Assembly (NCBI GenBank): GCA_046349915.1
Contig: JAXMBL010000004.1
Coordinates: 124,001-188,000 of the forward strand
Direction of reading: 5' to 3'
DNA from: CAIXSC01 sp046349915
GTDB taxonomy: Bacteria; Planctomycetota; Planctomycetia; Pirellulales; Pirellulaceae
Length of the DNA: 64,000 bases
Positions 23,883 through 33,612 of this stretch are shown piece after piece; the stretch's first letter is position 1; every line of letters starts with the position of its first letter. The translations under genes and the position numbers were made by a program. The notes below the pieces were generated by a model. The model was not told the origin of the DNA. It ran no database searches and worked only from the letters and a program-made list of their open reading frames with translations.

Positions 23883-26800
23883 GTGGTTTTGACAGAATCG
23901 ACGAGGTGTCCTTTGGCCGTTACTCGGTTAGTCGTCGCGAGTCGCTGGCTTACTGTTCCAGTCTTCGCCCGCTCGGTCGTCGTGTCGGCTGCCTTGGCAG
24001 CGTGCCTGACAACGGGACAGATTCAGGCCGCCGATCCCGCATTTGTGGGAGGGGTCGCTTTGGCCCTGGATGGCGATGTCGCGAAACAACTGGGGTTGTC
24101 CCCGGAAGTACTCGAGAAGCTGCAGGCGATCGCCGATCAGCGCGAGAATCAAGCCTTGGAGTTGGCGTTGAAGATCAAGGATCTCCCCGCCGACCAGCAG
24201 GCGTTGGAACTCAAGCCGTTTGTCGCCGAGTCGGAGAAATTGGGGTTCGCGCTGTTAACCGACGAACAGCGGCTGCGTTTATCCCAAATCCGTGTCCAGC
24301 GAGCGGGCTTGAGTTCCTTGGGCGATCCCGCGGTTGCCGAGCGAGTTGGCCTGTCGGAAGAACAACGACAGGAGGTGGCTCGCTTGCTGCAGAGTCGCAC
24401 GGTCGAGATGGCGCGTGGCACGACGGCCGAGCGGGAATTGGCAAAAGCGAAGTATGAACGCGATTTGGCTTCGAAGCTGAGCAAAGAGCAACGCGTGGCA
24501 TGGGACCAGTTGGCTGGGTTGGCTGCCGTTGCGGTCGCTCAAACACCCGAGGGTAAGCCGGCGGATGCAAAACCGGCTGATGCAAAGCCGGCCGAGGACG
24601 CCAAGCCTGAATCTTCAAAGCCGATGACGACGACGCCGGCGAGCAAGCCGGGCGATGCGGGAATGTCAAAGCCGGCAGCCGTTGCCGTCGCGCCTGGCGA
24701 CCGCCGCTTGAAGTTCAATTTCCGATTCGCTCCTTGGAAAGACGTGCTTGACTGGTTCGCGACTCAAGCTGATCTGTCGTTGATTCTGGATTCGCCGCCG
24801 CCTGGCACATTCAACTACACCGACACTCGCAGCTACACGCCCGAAGAAGCCATCGATCTGATTAACGGCGTGTTGTTGACCAAGGGTTATGTGCTGATCC
24901 GGCGCGAGCGGCTGGTGCTGCTGTTGAATCTGGAAGACGAGTTGCCTGATCCGATCATCGAGTTGGTGACGCCTGAAGAGTTGGACAATCGTGGTCGGTT
25001 CGAGTTAGTACGCTGCCTGTTTCCGATCAAGAAGCTGACGCCAGAAGAGGCGGAGAAAGAGATTTCCAAGCTGGTGGGCCCGCAAGGCAAGGTGATGCCG
25101 CTGGCTCAATCGAAACAGTTGTTGATTCGAGAGACAGCGGGTCGTTTGCGAGCGATTCGTGATTTGATTGCAGCCGTCGAGGATCCCGAGGCGAATCGCA
25201 ATGATCGTTTGACGGTCATTCAACTCAAGAACGTCACCACGGACGAGTTGCTGATTGCCGCTCGACCGCTGTTGGGCCTCCCCGACAATCTCAACTCGGC
25301 GCCCGACGGGTCGATTCGAGTTTCGCCGGACGCCCTGAACTCTCGGCTATTGGTTTCTGGCAAACCGGACCGTGTCGAAAAGTTGGAAGAGATCGCCAAG
25401 CTGTTGGATGTTCCGTCGGACAAGATGGCGGACGCGAAGCCAGTTGAGCAACCGCAATTGGAGATTTATCCCACGGGCGGCGCCGACTCGAACGCCGTGC
25501 TGCTCGTGATGCAAACGTTGCTAGCTGGCCAGACTGATGTGCGGTTGGCGGTCGACCCCAAGACTGGCAACCTTGTAGCGCTGGCCACTCCAACGCAGCA
25601 CGCCACCATTCGCGCCACGCTGACCGAGATGCAGAAGGACGCGAGCGACATTGAGGTGTTTGTGTTGCGTCGAGCGGACCCGCAAACGGTGATGGTCGCG
25701 ATCAATAAGTTGTTTGGCGGCGATGAAAAGGGCGCCGGCGCGGGAGCGCCGAAAGTCGAGAGCGATTCGACGACTCGTCAATTGTTCGTGCGCGGTACGC
25801 CGGCTCAGATCACTCAAGTCCGGTCGCTGCTGGAGAAGATGGGCGAAGGCGATACTGTGACGCCTGGCGAAGAGATTAGCGAGCGGGGAAATGTTCGTAC
25901 GATCCCGCTGAGTGGTCGTGCGGCGGAAACCGTTCTGCAGCAGATCGAAACTCTTTGGCCGACCGTGCGAACCAATCGCATCCGAATCGTTCGGCCGGCA
26001 GGCGATACCTCGGCCCCATCAGCGTTCAAGGTGCGCAATCACGACACCGAAACTCCGCTGGAAGAGACGCCGCGTACCGAGCAGGCTGTGCCCAAGGAAC
26101 TGCAGGAGTTGCGTCAGTTGCTGGGCCCCGATTTTCCGCTCGAGGATTTCTTGCCTCGCGACGGTTTCCGAGGGCCTGCGAAACCGTCGAAGCCGGCGCC
26201 CGCGACGCCGAGTGAGAAAGTGAAACCAACGCCGAGCGAAGGTTCCCCTGGCGAAAAGGCGAGCGAAAACACTGGCGACAAACCGTCGACGCCGCCCGCC
26301 GCGCCCAAGGTGTTGCCGCCAGCGCCACGAAACGCTCAACGAGGACGTTTGGCGCTGGATCAGTTGTTAGCTTGGCAGAATCCTCAAGCGCCGACAGGAG
26401 CAACTCAACCGACCCCAACTCCCGGCACGCCGACTCCTGGCACGCCGACTCCTGGTGCTCCCACGCCAGGAACGACGCCGCCCGCGACCTCGGGAGAAGC
26501 GAAGTCGGCTCCTAGAAAGTACATTCCGCCTATTCGGGTCAAGGATGCGAAGAAGGCGGGCGATTCGAACGAAGAGCCGGCCGAGATCGTGATCACCGTG
26601 CAACCGGGTGGAATCGTGATTGCTTCGCGAGACACCGAGGCGCTCGACGCGATCGAGTCGCTGTTTGCGACTCTGGGCGACGGCGTTTCTGGCGCCGGAG
26701 GTAAGGAGTTCACGGTCTTCTACCTGAAGTACGCGTCGGCGCCGGTCGCCGGCGCCTTGGTCCAAGAGATTTTGGCGGGGGGTGGAGCCGACGATTTGGG

Positions 26801-27713
26801 CGGCGGCGGTGGTGGTGGAGGTAGCCTGTTGGGCGATCTGGCGTCCGGCATGATGGGCGACATGGGCGGCGGCCTGCTCGGCGGCCTCTTGGGTGGACTA
26901 GGCGGTGGCGGCGGCGGAGGCGGTGGTGGTCTATCAAGTGGAGGACCGATCACGATTACTTCCGATGCACGACTGAACGCTCTGTTCGTCAAGGCATCGC
27001 CGGCGGACATCGACTTGATTCAGGAGTTGCTGGGGATCATTGATCGCGAAGCGGGCCCCGAGAAGGTGCAGACGAGTGCTCCGCCGCGGTTCATTCCGGT
27101 CTTCAATTCGTCGGCCGACGAAGTGGCGACCGTGGTGCGACAGCAATACGCCAACCGGCTGGTCGCCGACGCGAATCAGCAACGACAGCCATCTCCCGAA
27201 GATCTAGTTCGAGCCTTGCGAGGAGGCGGTGGCGGTGGAAGGGGGGGGCGGGACTCGCGAGCCGACACGAAGAGCGAACCGGCGAAGATCACCATCGGCG
27301 TGGATACTCGCAGCAATTCCTTGATCGTCTCGGCGCCCGAACCCGTGTTCCAGGAAATCAAGACGTTTGTCGAGCAATTGGATGCCGCGGCCGAATCGAA
27401 TCGTGATGACACGATGAAGATTGTGACGCTCAAGTCGGCCAATCCGGCCTTGGTGCAACGGGCGTTGAGCACCATCACGGCGGGGAAAGCGAAACCTGCC
27501 GCGGCGACCACACCCGGCGCCGCAGGGACGGCGGGACAGCCAGGTGCGGCGCCCGCGGGACCGCCCACGGGCTTTCAACCACAACAAATGCAGGATGAAA
27601 TTAGACGCCGTATCGAGTCTTTCAACAGTCAGCAGGGCGGCGGCGGACGCGGCGGCGGATTCCCCGGCGGCGGCGGATTCCCGGGTGGAGGTGGCGGTCG
27701 CCGCGGACGATAG
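23883..27713 (+). CDS. Giant exported secretin-N-domain repeat protein without a visible secretin channel
   Basis: 1276 residues from a GTG; a TTG at 23913 behind GAGGTG is an alternative start. A signal peptide ends near IQAADP. Residues of about 55-210 are helical with Glu/Gln-rich repeats. A Pro/Ala/Lys linker follows, then an STN/N0-like domain (LKFNFRFAPWKDVLDWFA, about 272-360) and several N1-type KH-like repeats (LTVIQLKNVTTDELLIA, FTVFYLKYASAPVAGALVQE, ITITSDARLNALFVKASPAD, ITIGVDTRSNSLIVSAPEPV). Between them are proline/threonine repeats (PTPGTPTPGTPTPGAPTPGT) and long glycine runs. The C-terminal 100 residues are Gly/Pro-rich and there is no C-terminal beta-barrel domain. It may therefore be a periplasmic scaffold rather than a pore. 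A terminator-like hairpin follows. Confidence 0.8.
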   Translation: MVLTESTRCPLAVTRLVVASRWLTVPVFARSVVVSAALAACLTTGQIQAADPAFVGGVALALDGDVAKQLGLSPEVLEKLQAIADQRENQALELALKIKDLPADQQALELKPFVAESEKLGFALLTDEQRLRLSQIRVQRAGLSSLGDPAVAERVGLSEEQRQEVARLLQSRTVEMARGTTAERELAKAKYERDLASKLSKEQRVAWDQLAGLAAVAVAQTPEGKPADAKPADAKPAEDAKPESSKPMTTTPASKPGDAGMSKPAAVAVAPGDRRLKFNFRFAPWKDVLDWFATQADLSLILDSPPPGTFNYTDTRSYTPEEAIDLINGVLLTKGYVLIRRERLVLLLNLEDELPDPIIELVTPEELDNRGRFELVRCLFPIKKLTPEEAEKEISKLVGPQGKVMPLAQSKQLLIRETAGRLRAIRDLIAAVEDPEANRNDRLTVIQLKNVTTDELLIAARPLLGLPDNLNSAPDGSIRVSPDALNSRLLVSGKPDRVEKLEEIAKLLDVPSDKMADAKPVEQPQLEIYPTGGADSNAVLLVMQTLLAGQTDVRLAVDPKTGNLVALATPTQHATIRATLTEMQKDASDIEVFVLRRADPQTVMVAINKLFGGDEKGAGAGAPKVESDSTTRQLFVRGTPAQITQVRSLLEKMGEGDTVTPGEEISERGNVRTIPLSGRAAETVLQQIETLWPTVRTNRIRIVRPAGDTSAPSAFKVRNHDTETPLEETPRTEQAVPKELQELRQLLGPDFPLEDFLPRDGFRGPAKPSKPAPATPSEKVKPTPSEGSPGEKASENTGDKPSTPPAAPKVLPPAPRNAQRGRLALDQLLAWQNPQAPTGATQPTPTPGTPTPGTPTPGAPTPGTTPPATSGEAKSAPRKYIPPIRVKDAKKAGDSNEEPAEIVITVQPGGIVIASRDTEALDAIESLFATLGDGVSGAGGKEFTVFYLKYASAPVAGALVQEILAGGGADDLGGGGGGGGSLLGDLASGMMGDMGGGLLGGLLGGLGGGGGGGGGGLSSGGPITITSDARLNALFVKASPADIDLIQELLGIIDREAGPEKVQTSAPPRFIPVFNSSADEVATVVRQQYANRLVADANQQRQPSPEDLVRALRGGGGGGRGGRDSRADTKSEPAKITIGVDTRSNSLIVSAPEPVFQEIKTFVEQLDAAAESNRDDTMKIVTLKSANPALVQRALSTITAGKAKPAAATTPGAAGTAGQPGAAPAGPPTGFQPQQMQDEIRRRIESFNSQQGGGGRGGGFPGGGGFPGGGGGRRGR

Positions 27714-27727
27714 GTACTTTCGATCGT

Positions 27728-27767
27728 CAGCCCCTCTCACCCAGGAGTGGGGCTGATGATCATTTTT
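27728..27767 (+). terminator. Terminator-like hairpin after the secretin-like gene
   Basis: CAGCCCC (27728-27734) pairs with GGGGCTG (27749-27755) around a 14-base loop, followed six bases later by a run of five T (27762-27766). It lies 15 bp behind the stop and separates this gene from the porin genes. Confidence 0.6.
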
Positions 27768-27906
27768 CTGTCCGGCTGTATTAAAGTTGCGTTAAAAAGT
27801 GTCTAGTCGGCAAATCTTCGCCATTTTGACGCGACAGCTCCGTTTGCGTCGGTAAATCCTGATTTGGCGTTTTGGTGGGCTGTGTCGGTTGTCCGAAATC
27901 TACTGC

Positions 27907-29538
27907 ATGGATAAAGGTTGTCCCTTAACTTGCATAAATGATCATCCCTTCCGCATTCGCTTCTTCAGGCGCGAAGTGGCTCGTGTGCGGTGGTGTTGCC
28001 CGCTGCTCCTGATACTCGTCTCCTTGGCCATTGGCTTCCGGCCTCAAGATTTTGCCTGGGCGCAGGAACCAGTGAGGCTGGCGAGTCCCCAGGAAGAGTT
28101 GGGATTGCCGCCAGATTCGGCCGCGATTGAACAAGAACAAGTCCCGGAACAGCCGACCCTCGATGAACTAGTCGCACGCCTACGCGAGACCGAGGCACGA
28201 CTTGCGGCCATCGAGCAGCACCGGGAGATCATGGGGCCCACAACGGGATTGGTCAACGGCGAGTTTGTCAGTGTCAGCGAGAATCTCGAAGAGTATCACT
28301 TTACCGAAGCGCCGACGCGTTCCTCATCCTCTTCCTCAACTTCCTCGGGTTCTTCAAGTTCCAAGAAGTGGTATGAGAAGTACACCTTGCGCGGCTATGC
28401 CCAGTTCCGCTTTAACAATGTGCTCGACCTTGCTCCGGGCTCTGCGCCTGCTCAAGTAGTTGGCGATAGTTCGGTGGGCGTGAATCAAAGCATACTGATT
28501 CGACGAGCTCGTTTGGTGCTGTCTGGCGACGTGAACGACCATATCAGCATCTACCTGCAGCCGGACTTTGCTTCGACTCCCAACGGAAGTGTCGATGCCA
28601 TCTACTTTGCCCAGATTCGCGACTGGTATGCCGACATTCACCTCGACACGGAGAAGGTGTACCGCTTCCGAGTTGGCCAGTCGAAGTTGCCCTACGGCTG
28701 GGAGAATATGCAGTCGAGTGCGAACCGATTGCCTTTGGATCGAAACGATGCGATGAACAACATGGCGCGCAATGAACGCGACTTGGGTGCGTTCTTCTAT
28801 TGGACGCCTGAGTACGCCCAGGACATCTTCAAATACGTGTTGGATGAAGGCTTGAAAGGCTCAGGAAACTACGGGGTGTTTGGCGCCGGCGTCTACAATG
28901 GTCAGGGCGGTTCCTTGCGCGAGGCGAACGACGACCTGCACTTCGTTTCTCGCCTCACGCTCCCCTTCACTTGGAACAACCGGCAGATTACCGAGTTCGC
29001 GATCCAAGGCTACACCGGGATGAGCGGCGTTTACGCATCGTCGATCAGCCCTCTGGGCGTTGGACCCGCCGTACAGCCGCTCGGTACGATTGAAACCGGA
29101 ACCAACGCGATTCTCGACAAGCGAGTCGGCGCGACGTTTGTGTACTATCCTCAGCCGTTGGGAATTCAGGCAGAGTGGAACGTAGGTCGAGGGCCGGCGC
29201 TAAACGATGCCCAGACGGAGGTTATCGATCGTCCATTACAGGGTGGGTACGTGCAAGTGATGTACCGCTACGAGTCGCCATGTCACGGAGAATTCTGGCC
29301 CTTTATGCGCTGGAACCAGTTCGAAGGCGGCTATAAGACCGAACGTAACTCGCCCTACAGCAAAATCGACGAATGGGAGTGGGGCGTCGAATGGCAGTTG
29401 AGCAAGTACGTCGAACTTGTTGGCATGTACACGGTGACCGACCGCACGAATACTCGTGCAAATGGAACAGCCAACACGCTGTCGTACGGACAGTTCGAGG
29501 GGCAGTTGGCGCGTTTTCAGCTTCAGGTCAACTACTAG
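27907..29538 (+). CDS. Phosphate-selective porin O/P-type outer-membrane protein, paralogue 1
   Basis: 543 residues from the ATG at 27907; the frame is open a little further to a TTG, and a later GTG would give a more compact signal peptide (CCPLLLILVSLAIGFRPQDF, cleaved near FAWAQ). After the signal come an acidic helix (LDELVARLRETEARLAAIEQ) and a serine run, then the beta-barrel: WYEKYTLRGYAQFRFN, LIRRARLVLSGDV, IYLQPDFASTP and the C-terminal LARFQLQVNY ending in an aromatic residue, as in OprP/OprO (PF07396). It should form an anion or phosphate channel in the outer membrane. It is strongly similar to the protein at 29963, and a palindrome lies 26 bp behind its stop. Confidence 0.85.
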   Translation: MDKGCPLTCINDHPFRIRFFRREVARVRWCCPLLLILVSLAIGFRPQDFAWAQEPVRLASPQEELGLPPDSAAIEQEQVPEQPTLDELVARLRETEARLAAIEQHREIMGPTTGLVNGEFVSVSENLEEYHFTEAPTRSSSSSSTSSGSSSSKKWYEKYTLRGYAQFRFNNVLDLAPGSAPAQVVGDSSVGVNQSILIRRARLVLSGDVNDHISIYLQPDFASTPNGSVDAIYFAQIRDWYADIHLDTEKVYRFRVGQSKLPYGWENMQSSANRLPLDRNDAMNNMARNERDLGAFFYWTPEYAQDIFKYVLDEGLKGSGNYGVFGAGVYNGQGGSLREANDDLHFVSRLTLPFTWNNRQITEFAIQGYTGMSGVYASSISPLGVGPAVQPLGTIETGTNAILDKRVGATFVYYPQPLGIQAEWNVGRGPALNDAQTEVIDRPLQGGYVQVMYRYESPCHGEFWPFMRWNQFEGGYKTERNSPYSKIDEWEWGVEWQLSKYVELVGMYTVTDRTNTRANGTANTLSYGQFEGQLARFQLQVNY

Positions 29539-29962
29539 CGCTTGGTTACTGCTAGGGGATGCACGACGGACTTCTGGTCCGTCGATTCATAGGCCGTCAC
29601 CAACGGGTGGTCTTTCCGCTGGGAGTTCTTTTCCTGGTTAGACTTCTGCCGCGACCGCACTCTTCATGAAGTCGACAACTGCCTGCTCTTGAGACATTAC
29701 CGCATCTAGCGATCGCATCGTCTTGAAGTTGCGAGAGTTTGTCGTTTGCGCAAGTCGATACGGAGCCGTTGAGGCGGCTTCCTTCGCGCGACCGGAAAGA
29801 TCTCGCTAGCTTCTCAGCAATTTGCATGAAGTTCTGATGAAGCTCGATTTGCCGCTTTTACTGTTTGTGTCGAGCTTCCGAAGCTTAGCTTACGAGTCAG
29901 TTATGTGACAAAAGCGTAACTATCGTAATGCGCTAAAGTTTCAATGGAACGCCGAGGGTTTC
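29539..29962. other. 424-bp intergenic region between two porin paralogues
   Basis: Apart from the palindrome at 29564-29584 I see no gene. The last 80 bases are AT-richer (TATGTGACAAAAGCGTAACT) and probably contain the promoter of the second porin. I could not fit a Pho-box with confidence. Confidence 0.4.
29564..29584. repeat. 21-bp palindrome of a five-member family, copy 1
   Basis: CGACGGAC and GTCCGTCG surround TTCTG. The same unit recurs at 31539, 61211, 62160 and 62279 with a middle of three to five bases. It sits 26 bp after a porin stop, as does the copy at 31539 behind the paralogous porin, so it may act as a transcript end. Confidence 0.6.
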
Positions 29963-31510
29963 ATGGTTTTTTCTATACGACTCTTCGCGATCATGATCGC
30001 CGTAGCACTGTCGTTGAACTCGCTTGGTCGACTGCGAGGACAAGAGCTTGTGCGGTTGCCGCTCGAAGAACAGGAGATCGACAGAGGAGTACGGCAGGCG
30101 TCTACGATTGAAGAGTCCCCGGTGGTCGGCGAACCAAGTCTCGAGGAGCTTCTGGCTCGATTGCGGGAAACGGAAGCTCGGCTGGCGGCAATCGAGCAGC
30201 AAGGCGCCGTTCCCACTCGCGACGAATCGAGCGATGCATCAGAGTTTGTGAACACGACCGAGAATCTGGATGCGTTGGGCATGAGCCTCGCGCCTGCGGC
30301 GTCGTCAGGCTCTACGTCCTCGTCGTCGAAGTCGAAGAAATGGTACGAGAAGTACACCATTCGTGGTTACGCGCAGTTTCGTTTCAACGAAGTCTTACAA
30401 GAGCAGCCTGGCTCGGCCGCAGCCATGCACAACGGCGACAGCTCGGTGGGTGAGAACCAGAGCTTCATCATTCGTCGAGCTCGCTTGATTCTCTCGGGCG
30501 ATGTCAACGATCACATCGGAATCTATCTTCAACCCGATTTTGCCTCGACGCCGAACGGTAGCGTCGATGCGATTCAATTCGCCCAGATCCGTGACTGGTA
30601 TGCTGACATTCATCTGGACAAAGAGAAGGTGTACCGCTTTCGCGTCGGACAGTCGAAGGTTCCTTACGGCTGGGAAAACCTGCAATCGAGCTCGAACCGT
30701 CTTCCTCTAGACCGTAACGATGCGTTCAACAGCGCCGTGCGAAACGAACGCGATCTAGGGGCCTTCTTTTACTGGACGCCTGAGTACGCTCAAGAGACAT
30801 TTAAGTACATCATGGACGAGGGCCTTAAGGGATCGGGCAATTACGGCGTGTTTGGCGTCGGTGTCTACAATGGCCAGGGCGGGTCGTTCCGAGAAGTAAA
30901 CGACGACCTGCACATCGTTTCTCGGCTGACTTTGCCGATCACGTGGGAAAATGGGCAGATCACCGAGTTTGGCGTGCAGGGTTACACGGGGATGTACGGA
31001 GTTTACTCGTCGACCATCAGCCCGCTGGGAGTCGGGCCGGCGGTACGGCCCTTGGGAACGATCGAGACAGGCACGAACGGCATCATCGATAAGCGAGTTG
31101 GCGCTACCTTTGTCTATTACCCACAACCTCTGGGCATCCAGGCAGAGTGGACTGTGGGTCGCGGTCCCGCGCTCAATGAGGCTCAGACCGAAGTTATCGA
31201 TCGGCCCCTCTATGGCGGTTACGTGCAGACGATGTACCGCTATGAGTCGACTTGCAACGGCGAGTTCTGGCCTTTCCTCCGCTGGAATTACTTTGAAGGA
31301 GGCTATAAGTCGGAGCGAAATGCCCCGTACTCGAAGATTGATGAGTTAGAGCTTGGACTCGAATGGCAAATCAGCAAGTACTTCGAGATTGTCGGTTGTT
31401 GGACCTTGACCGACCGGACCAACACACGGGCAATCAGCACAGCGAACACCCTCTCTTACGAACAGTTTGAGGGGCAGATCGCTCGGTTTCAGTTGCAAGT
31501 GAACTACTAG
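29963..31510 (+). CDS. Phosphate-selective porin O/P-type outer-membrane protein, paralogue 2
   Basis: 515 residues with a signal peptide (IRLFAIMIAVALSLNSLGRL). It shares the layout of the porin at 27907: acidic helix (LEELLARLRETEARLAAIEQ), a serine/lysine run, then a closely similar beta-barrel with WYEKYTIRGYAQFRFNE, FIIRRARLILSGDV and GGYVQTMYRYEST, ending IARFQLQVNY. By eye identity over the barrel is high, roughly four in five residues, which points to a duplication that included the trailing palindrome. It is expected to be an outer-membrane anion/phosphate channel (PF07396). The start ATG at 29963 is followed by an extra in-frame ATG; the signal peptide supports the first. The IS1380-type element begins 220 bp downstream. 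Confidence 0.87.
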   Translation: MVFSIRLFAIMIAVALSLNSLGRLRGQELVRLPLEEQEIDRGVRQASTIEESPVVGEPSLEELLARLRETEARLAAIEQQGAVPTRDESSDASEFVNTTENLDALGMSLAPAASSGSTSSSSKSKKWYEKYTIRGYAQFRFNEVLQEQPGSAAAMHNGDSSVGENQSFIIRRARLILSGDVNDHIGIYLQPDFASTPNGSVDAIQFAQIRDWYADIHLDKEKVYRFRVGQSKVPYGWENLQSSSNRLPLDRNDAFNSAVRNERDLGAFFYWTPEYAQETFKYIMDEGLKGSGNYGVFGVGVYNGQGGSFREVNDDLHIVSRLTLPITWENGQITEFGVQGYTGMYGVYSSTISPLGVGPAVRPLGTIETGTNGIIDKRVGATFVYYPQPLGIQAEWTVGRGPALNEAQTEVIDRPLYGGYVQTMYRYESTCNGEFWPFLRWNYFEGGYKSERNAPYSKIDELELGLEWQISKYFEIVGCWTLTDRTNTRAISTANTLSYEQFEGQIARFQLQVNY

Positions 31511-31538
31511 TGTTTCATCGCGGTTACGAACTGAAGTA

Positions 31539-31559
31539 CGACGGACTTCCAGTTCGTCG
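31539..31559. repeat. 21-bp palindrome, copy 2
   Basis: CGACGGACT and AGTTCGTCG surround TCC; one base (T for C) breaks perfect pairing. It lies 28 bp behind the stop of the second porin, matching the copy behind the first. Confidence 0.6.
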
Positions 31560-31731
31560 GTTCGGCCCGTGTCGAATAGGCGTAAAAGTCGCGCGAGGAT
31601 CGGCACTCCCTGGAGTGAATTTGACTGTCTAGGCGTGCCGGGTCGAGTTGGTGAACTTTGCGGCTGTTAGCGGTCGCGTGTCTTGCGTGGCCGCTGAGGC
31701 CCGTCTTGGAACTTGAGTCGCTTGGCGACGT

Positions 31732-33610
31732 CTAGTCCCAAAACAAGCTCATGCCTGCCGTGATTTTCGACGCCGCGGCGCTCGAACGCAACGCGCGGAC
31801 CCGCAGCCCAGCGAACCGAAATCGGTGGCATGACGGTCGTCCAGGTTGTCGGTGTTTCATTGTCGATAATTTCTTGGGTAAGGCGTCAATCGAGATACCG
31901 GAGCATCCAGACCCCGGCTTCACATGCGTCGCGTCAACATTGCAGTGACACGATTCGGTCGAGGAGGCGGAAGAGCACCGAGTGCCAGGGATTCCAAGAG
32001 AGGAGGCGGAACACTAAACGTCTCCCGGTCTTCACGATCTGGCAAGGAACGAGCATAACCGCGTGGAGGAATGTGTCGAACTCCATGCGTAGCAGCGTGC
32101 GTTTTTCTTTCTCGTGCTTCTCTTTCCAGCGAGCATCGACCGGTATCAACAACGCCCACCAGGCTTTCAAGCTCCATGCCAACGCCGCCATGACCATGTA
32201 CGCACCGTTGCTCACCATGCAACCCAACGGCATGTTCGTGGCGTGAACGCCTCCCTTGAGTTGACCAATGAGATTCTCCTGATCGCAGCGCGAGTTGGCC
32301 TCGAAGACGATCTCCTCTCGCGATACCGTGACAATGTTCGTGATGTAGAAGAAGTAACGAATCTCGTCGAATAACTCGCGTTGTCCGTCCACGCCCCTCG
32401 CTCGCGTCAGGTTCTTGCGAATAACGACGATGCGGTAAGACTTCTTGCACGCCACGGGTTGGTAATCGAACTCAGCGACATCCTCGTCCACCAGTTGAAC
32501 GTCCTCGAAACCGCGTGCTTCGACGATCGGCTGCTTGCAGTTCTCGGGGCGCGCTCGCGGAGTGGTGGCCACATGGTACTTGGCCGGCCTTTTCAGCTTT
32601 CTCCAGGCGGATTCGGGCAAATCATCGGCGAGACCTTTGAGCTTTCCGCTGGCGTCCATTCCAAAGACGAACTTGACGCCCTGCGAATTCCAGCCGTCCA
32701 GAAACTCGGTCTGCGAGAAGTCGGTGTCGCCGCGCAACAGAATCTCGCGGAACCCGGCATCCTTGCAGAGCTTCACGGCGCGATCCAAGTACTCGGCAGC
32801 GTCCGCGTGCGAGGGAACGTTTCCCGGGCGATTAACCAGAAACAACGGCTCGCTCGTGTTCGCGAGGGAAACAACGAGCGGATGATAGCCCCAGACCTTC
32901 TTATACGAGTACTCCATGCCCAGCTTGCACTCTCCCAGCGTCTCGCACACCGTGCCGTCCGCGTCGATTACCGCACGATCAAAGAACTCCTGCGGTTGCT
33001 GACGCCACACTTTCACGCGGGTGTCGTTGAAGACCGCTTGCAACTCGTCCACCTCTTCGGCAACGAAGCGGCGACAGAAATCGCCAGCCGTGGTGGGGTC
33101 CGGGATTCGTTCGGCGCCCAGCGCGTCGAGATAGACCTCGTCGTTACGCAACCGTTCGAGATGCTCCAGCCGCCTGTTGCCCGCAAGCACATTGAACGCG
33201 ATGTTCAGTACGTGGTCGGATTCTTGGTAGGGGCGATGCAATTTGAGGACGGAGATGCGTTGGTCAATCGCGTCGACCAGGCCAAGGCGGCGCGCCATCA
33301 AGTGCATGGCGCCAATGCCGCCCGCTGCCAGTCCGTTACCACGCCCCGACACTTCGTACTCAACGTTGCTTGCGGTGAAGGCCGGTTTCTCCTGAGGCGC
33401 CATCTCTCGTTGGCCAAGACGAGCCTCGATCCGACGCTTGCGTTTCTTGAGTTCGCGGGCGATACTGGCCTTCACTTGAAAACCTCCGTGTGCGTGTGGG
33501 TTCTTCTGTTTCGTGTACCAGAATAAACCCCGGAAACTCACGGAGGTTTTCGTGTTTTCAGGAGTTTTGTGCGGTATCTAACCGCAGGCGTAAGCTTGTT
33601 TAGGGTCTAG
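31732..33610. mobile_element. IS1380-family insertion sequence, 1.88 kb
   Basis: The element is bounded by 30-bp imperfect inverted repeats: the left end starts CTAGTCCCAAAACAAGC (31732) and the right end, read inward, CTAGACCCTAAACAAGC (33610); 25 of 30 positions match. It carries one transposase gene of the IS1380 family. The about 200 bp between the left end and the transposase stop are non-coding. I see no clear target duplication: the flanks are GACGT on the left and TCGTT on the right. It lies between the second and third porin genes. Confidence 0.8.
31934..33475 (-). CDS. IS1380-family transposase
   Basis: A 513-residue DDE transposase. I choose the GTG at 33475 because GGAGG lies seven bases upstream and the product opens with KASIARELKKRKRRIEARL; the frame remains open to 33541. 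DDE residues are recognisable in FFDRAVIDADGT (first Asp), ILLRGDTDFSQ (second Asp) and SRCDQENLIGQLKGG (Glu), the last being the family's signature region. The C-terminal part ends LLDRIVSLQC. No frameshift or internal stop is visible, so the element may still be active. The opposite strand has a long open frame (32381-33526), which is a by-product of GC-rich coding. Confidence 0.92.
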   Translation of the reverse strand: MKASIARELKKRKRRIEARLGQREMAPQEKPAFTASNVEYEVSGRGNGLAAGGIGAMHLMARRLGLVDAIDQRISVLKLHRPYQESDHVLNIAFNVLAGNRRLEHLERLRNDEVYLDALGAERIPDPTTAGDFCRRFVAEEVDELQAVFNDTRVKVWRQQPQEFFDRAVIDADGTVCETLGECKLGMEYSYKKVWGYHPLVVSLANTSEPLFLVNRPGNVPSHADAAEYLDRAVKLCKDAGFREILLRGDTDFSQTEFLDGWNSQGVKFVFGMDASGKLKGLADDLPESAWRKLKRPAKYHVATTPRARPENCKQPIVEARGFEDVQLVDEDVAEFDYQPVACKKSYRIVVIRKNLTRARGVDGQRELFDEIRYFFYITNIVTVSREEIVFEANSRCDQENLIGQLKGGVHATNMPLGCMVSNGAYMVMAALAWSLKAWWALLIPVDARWKEKHEKEKRTLLRMEFDTFLHAVMLVPCQIVKTGRRLVFRLLSWNPWHSVLFRLLDRIVSLQC

Positions 33611-33612
33611 TC

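Noticed and set aside
23609..24457. 282-codon frame running from the intergenic region into the secretin-like gene
   Set aside because: It overlaps the real gene in another frame and its product is Arg/Gly-rich with no signal peptide or family.
26418..26480. Short direct repeats that could suggest a CRISPR-like array
   Set aside because: They are in-frame Pro/Thr/Gly codon repeats inside the secretin-like gene, with no spacers.
27757..27776. A possible further MITE end behind the secretin-like gene
   Set aside because: Only about nine bases (GTCCGGCTG) plus a T-run agree, and the element's CTACCAGCAGACC core is absent; better explained as a terminator T-tract.
32381..33526. 381-codon open frame opposite the IS1380 transposase
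   Set aside because: Antisense to a transposase with all DDE residues; composition is typical of a reverse-frame artefact.
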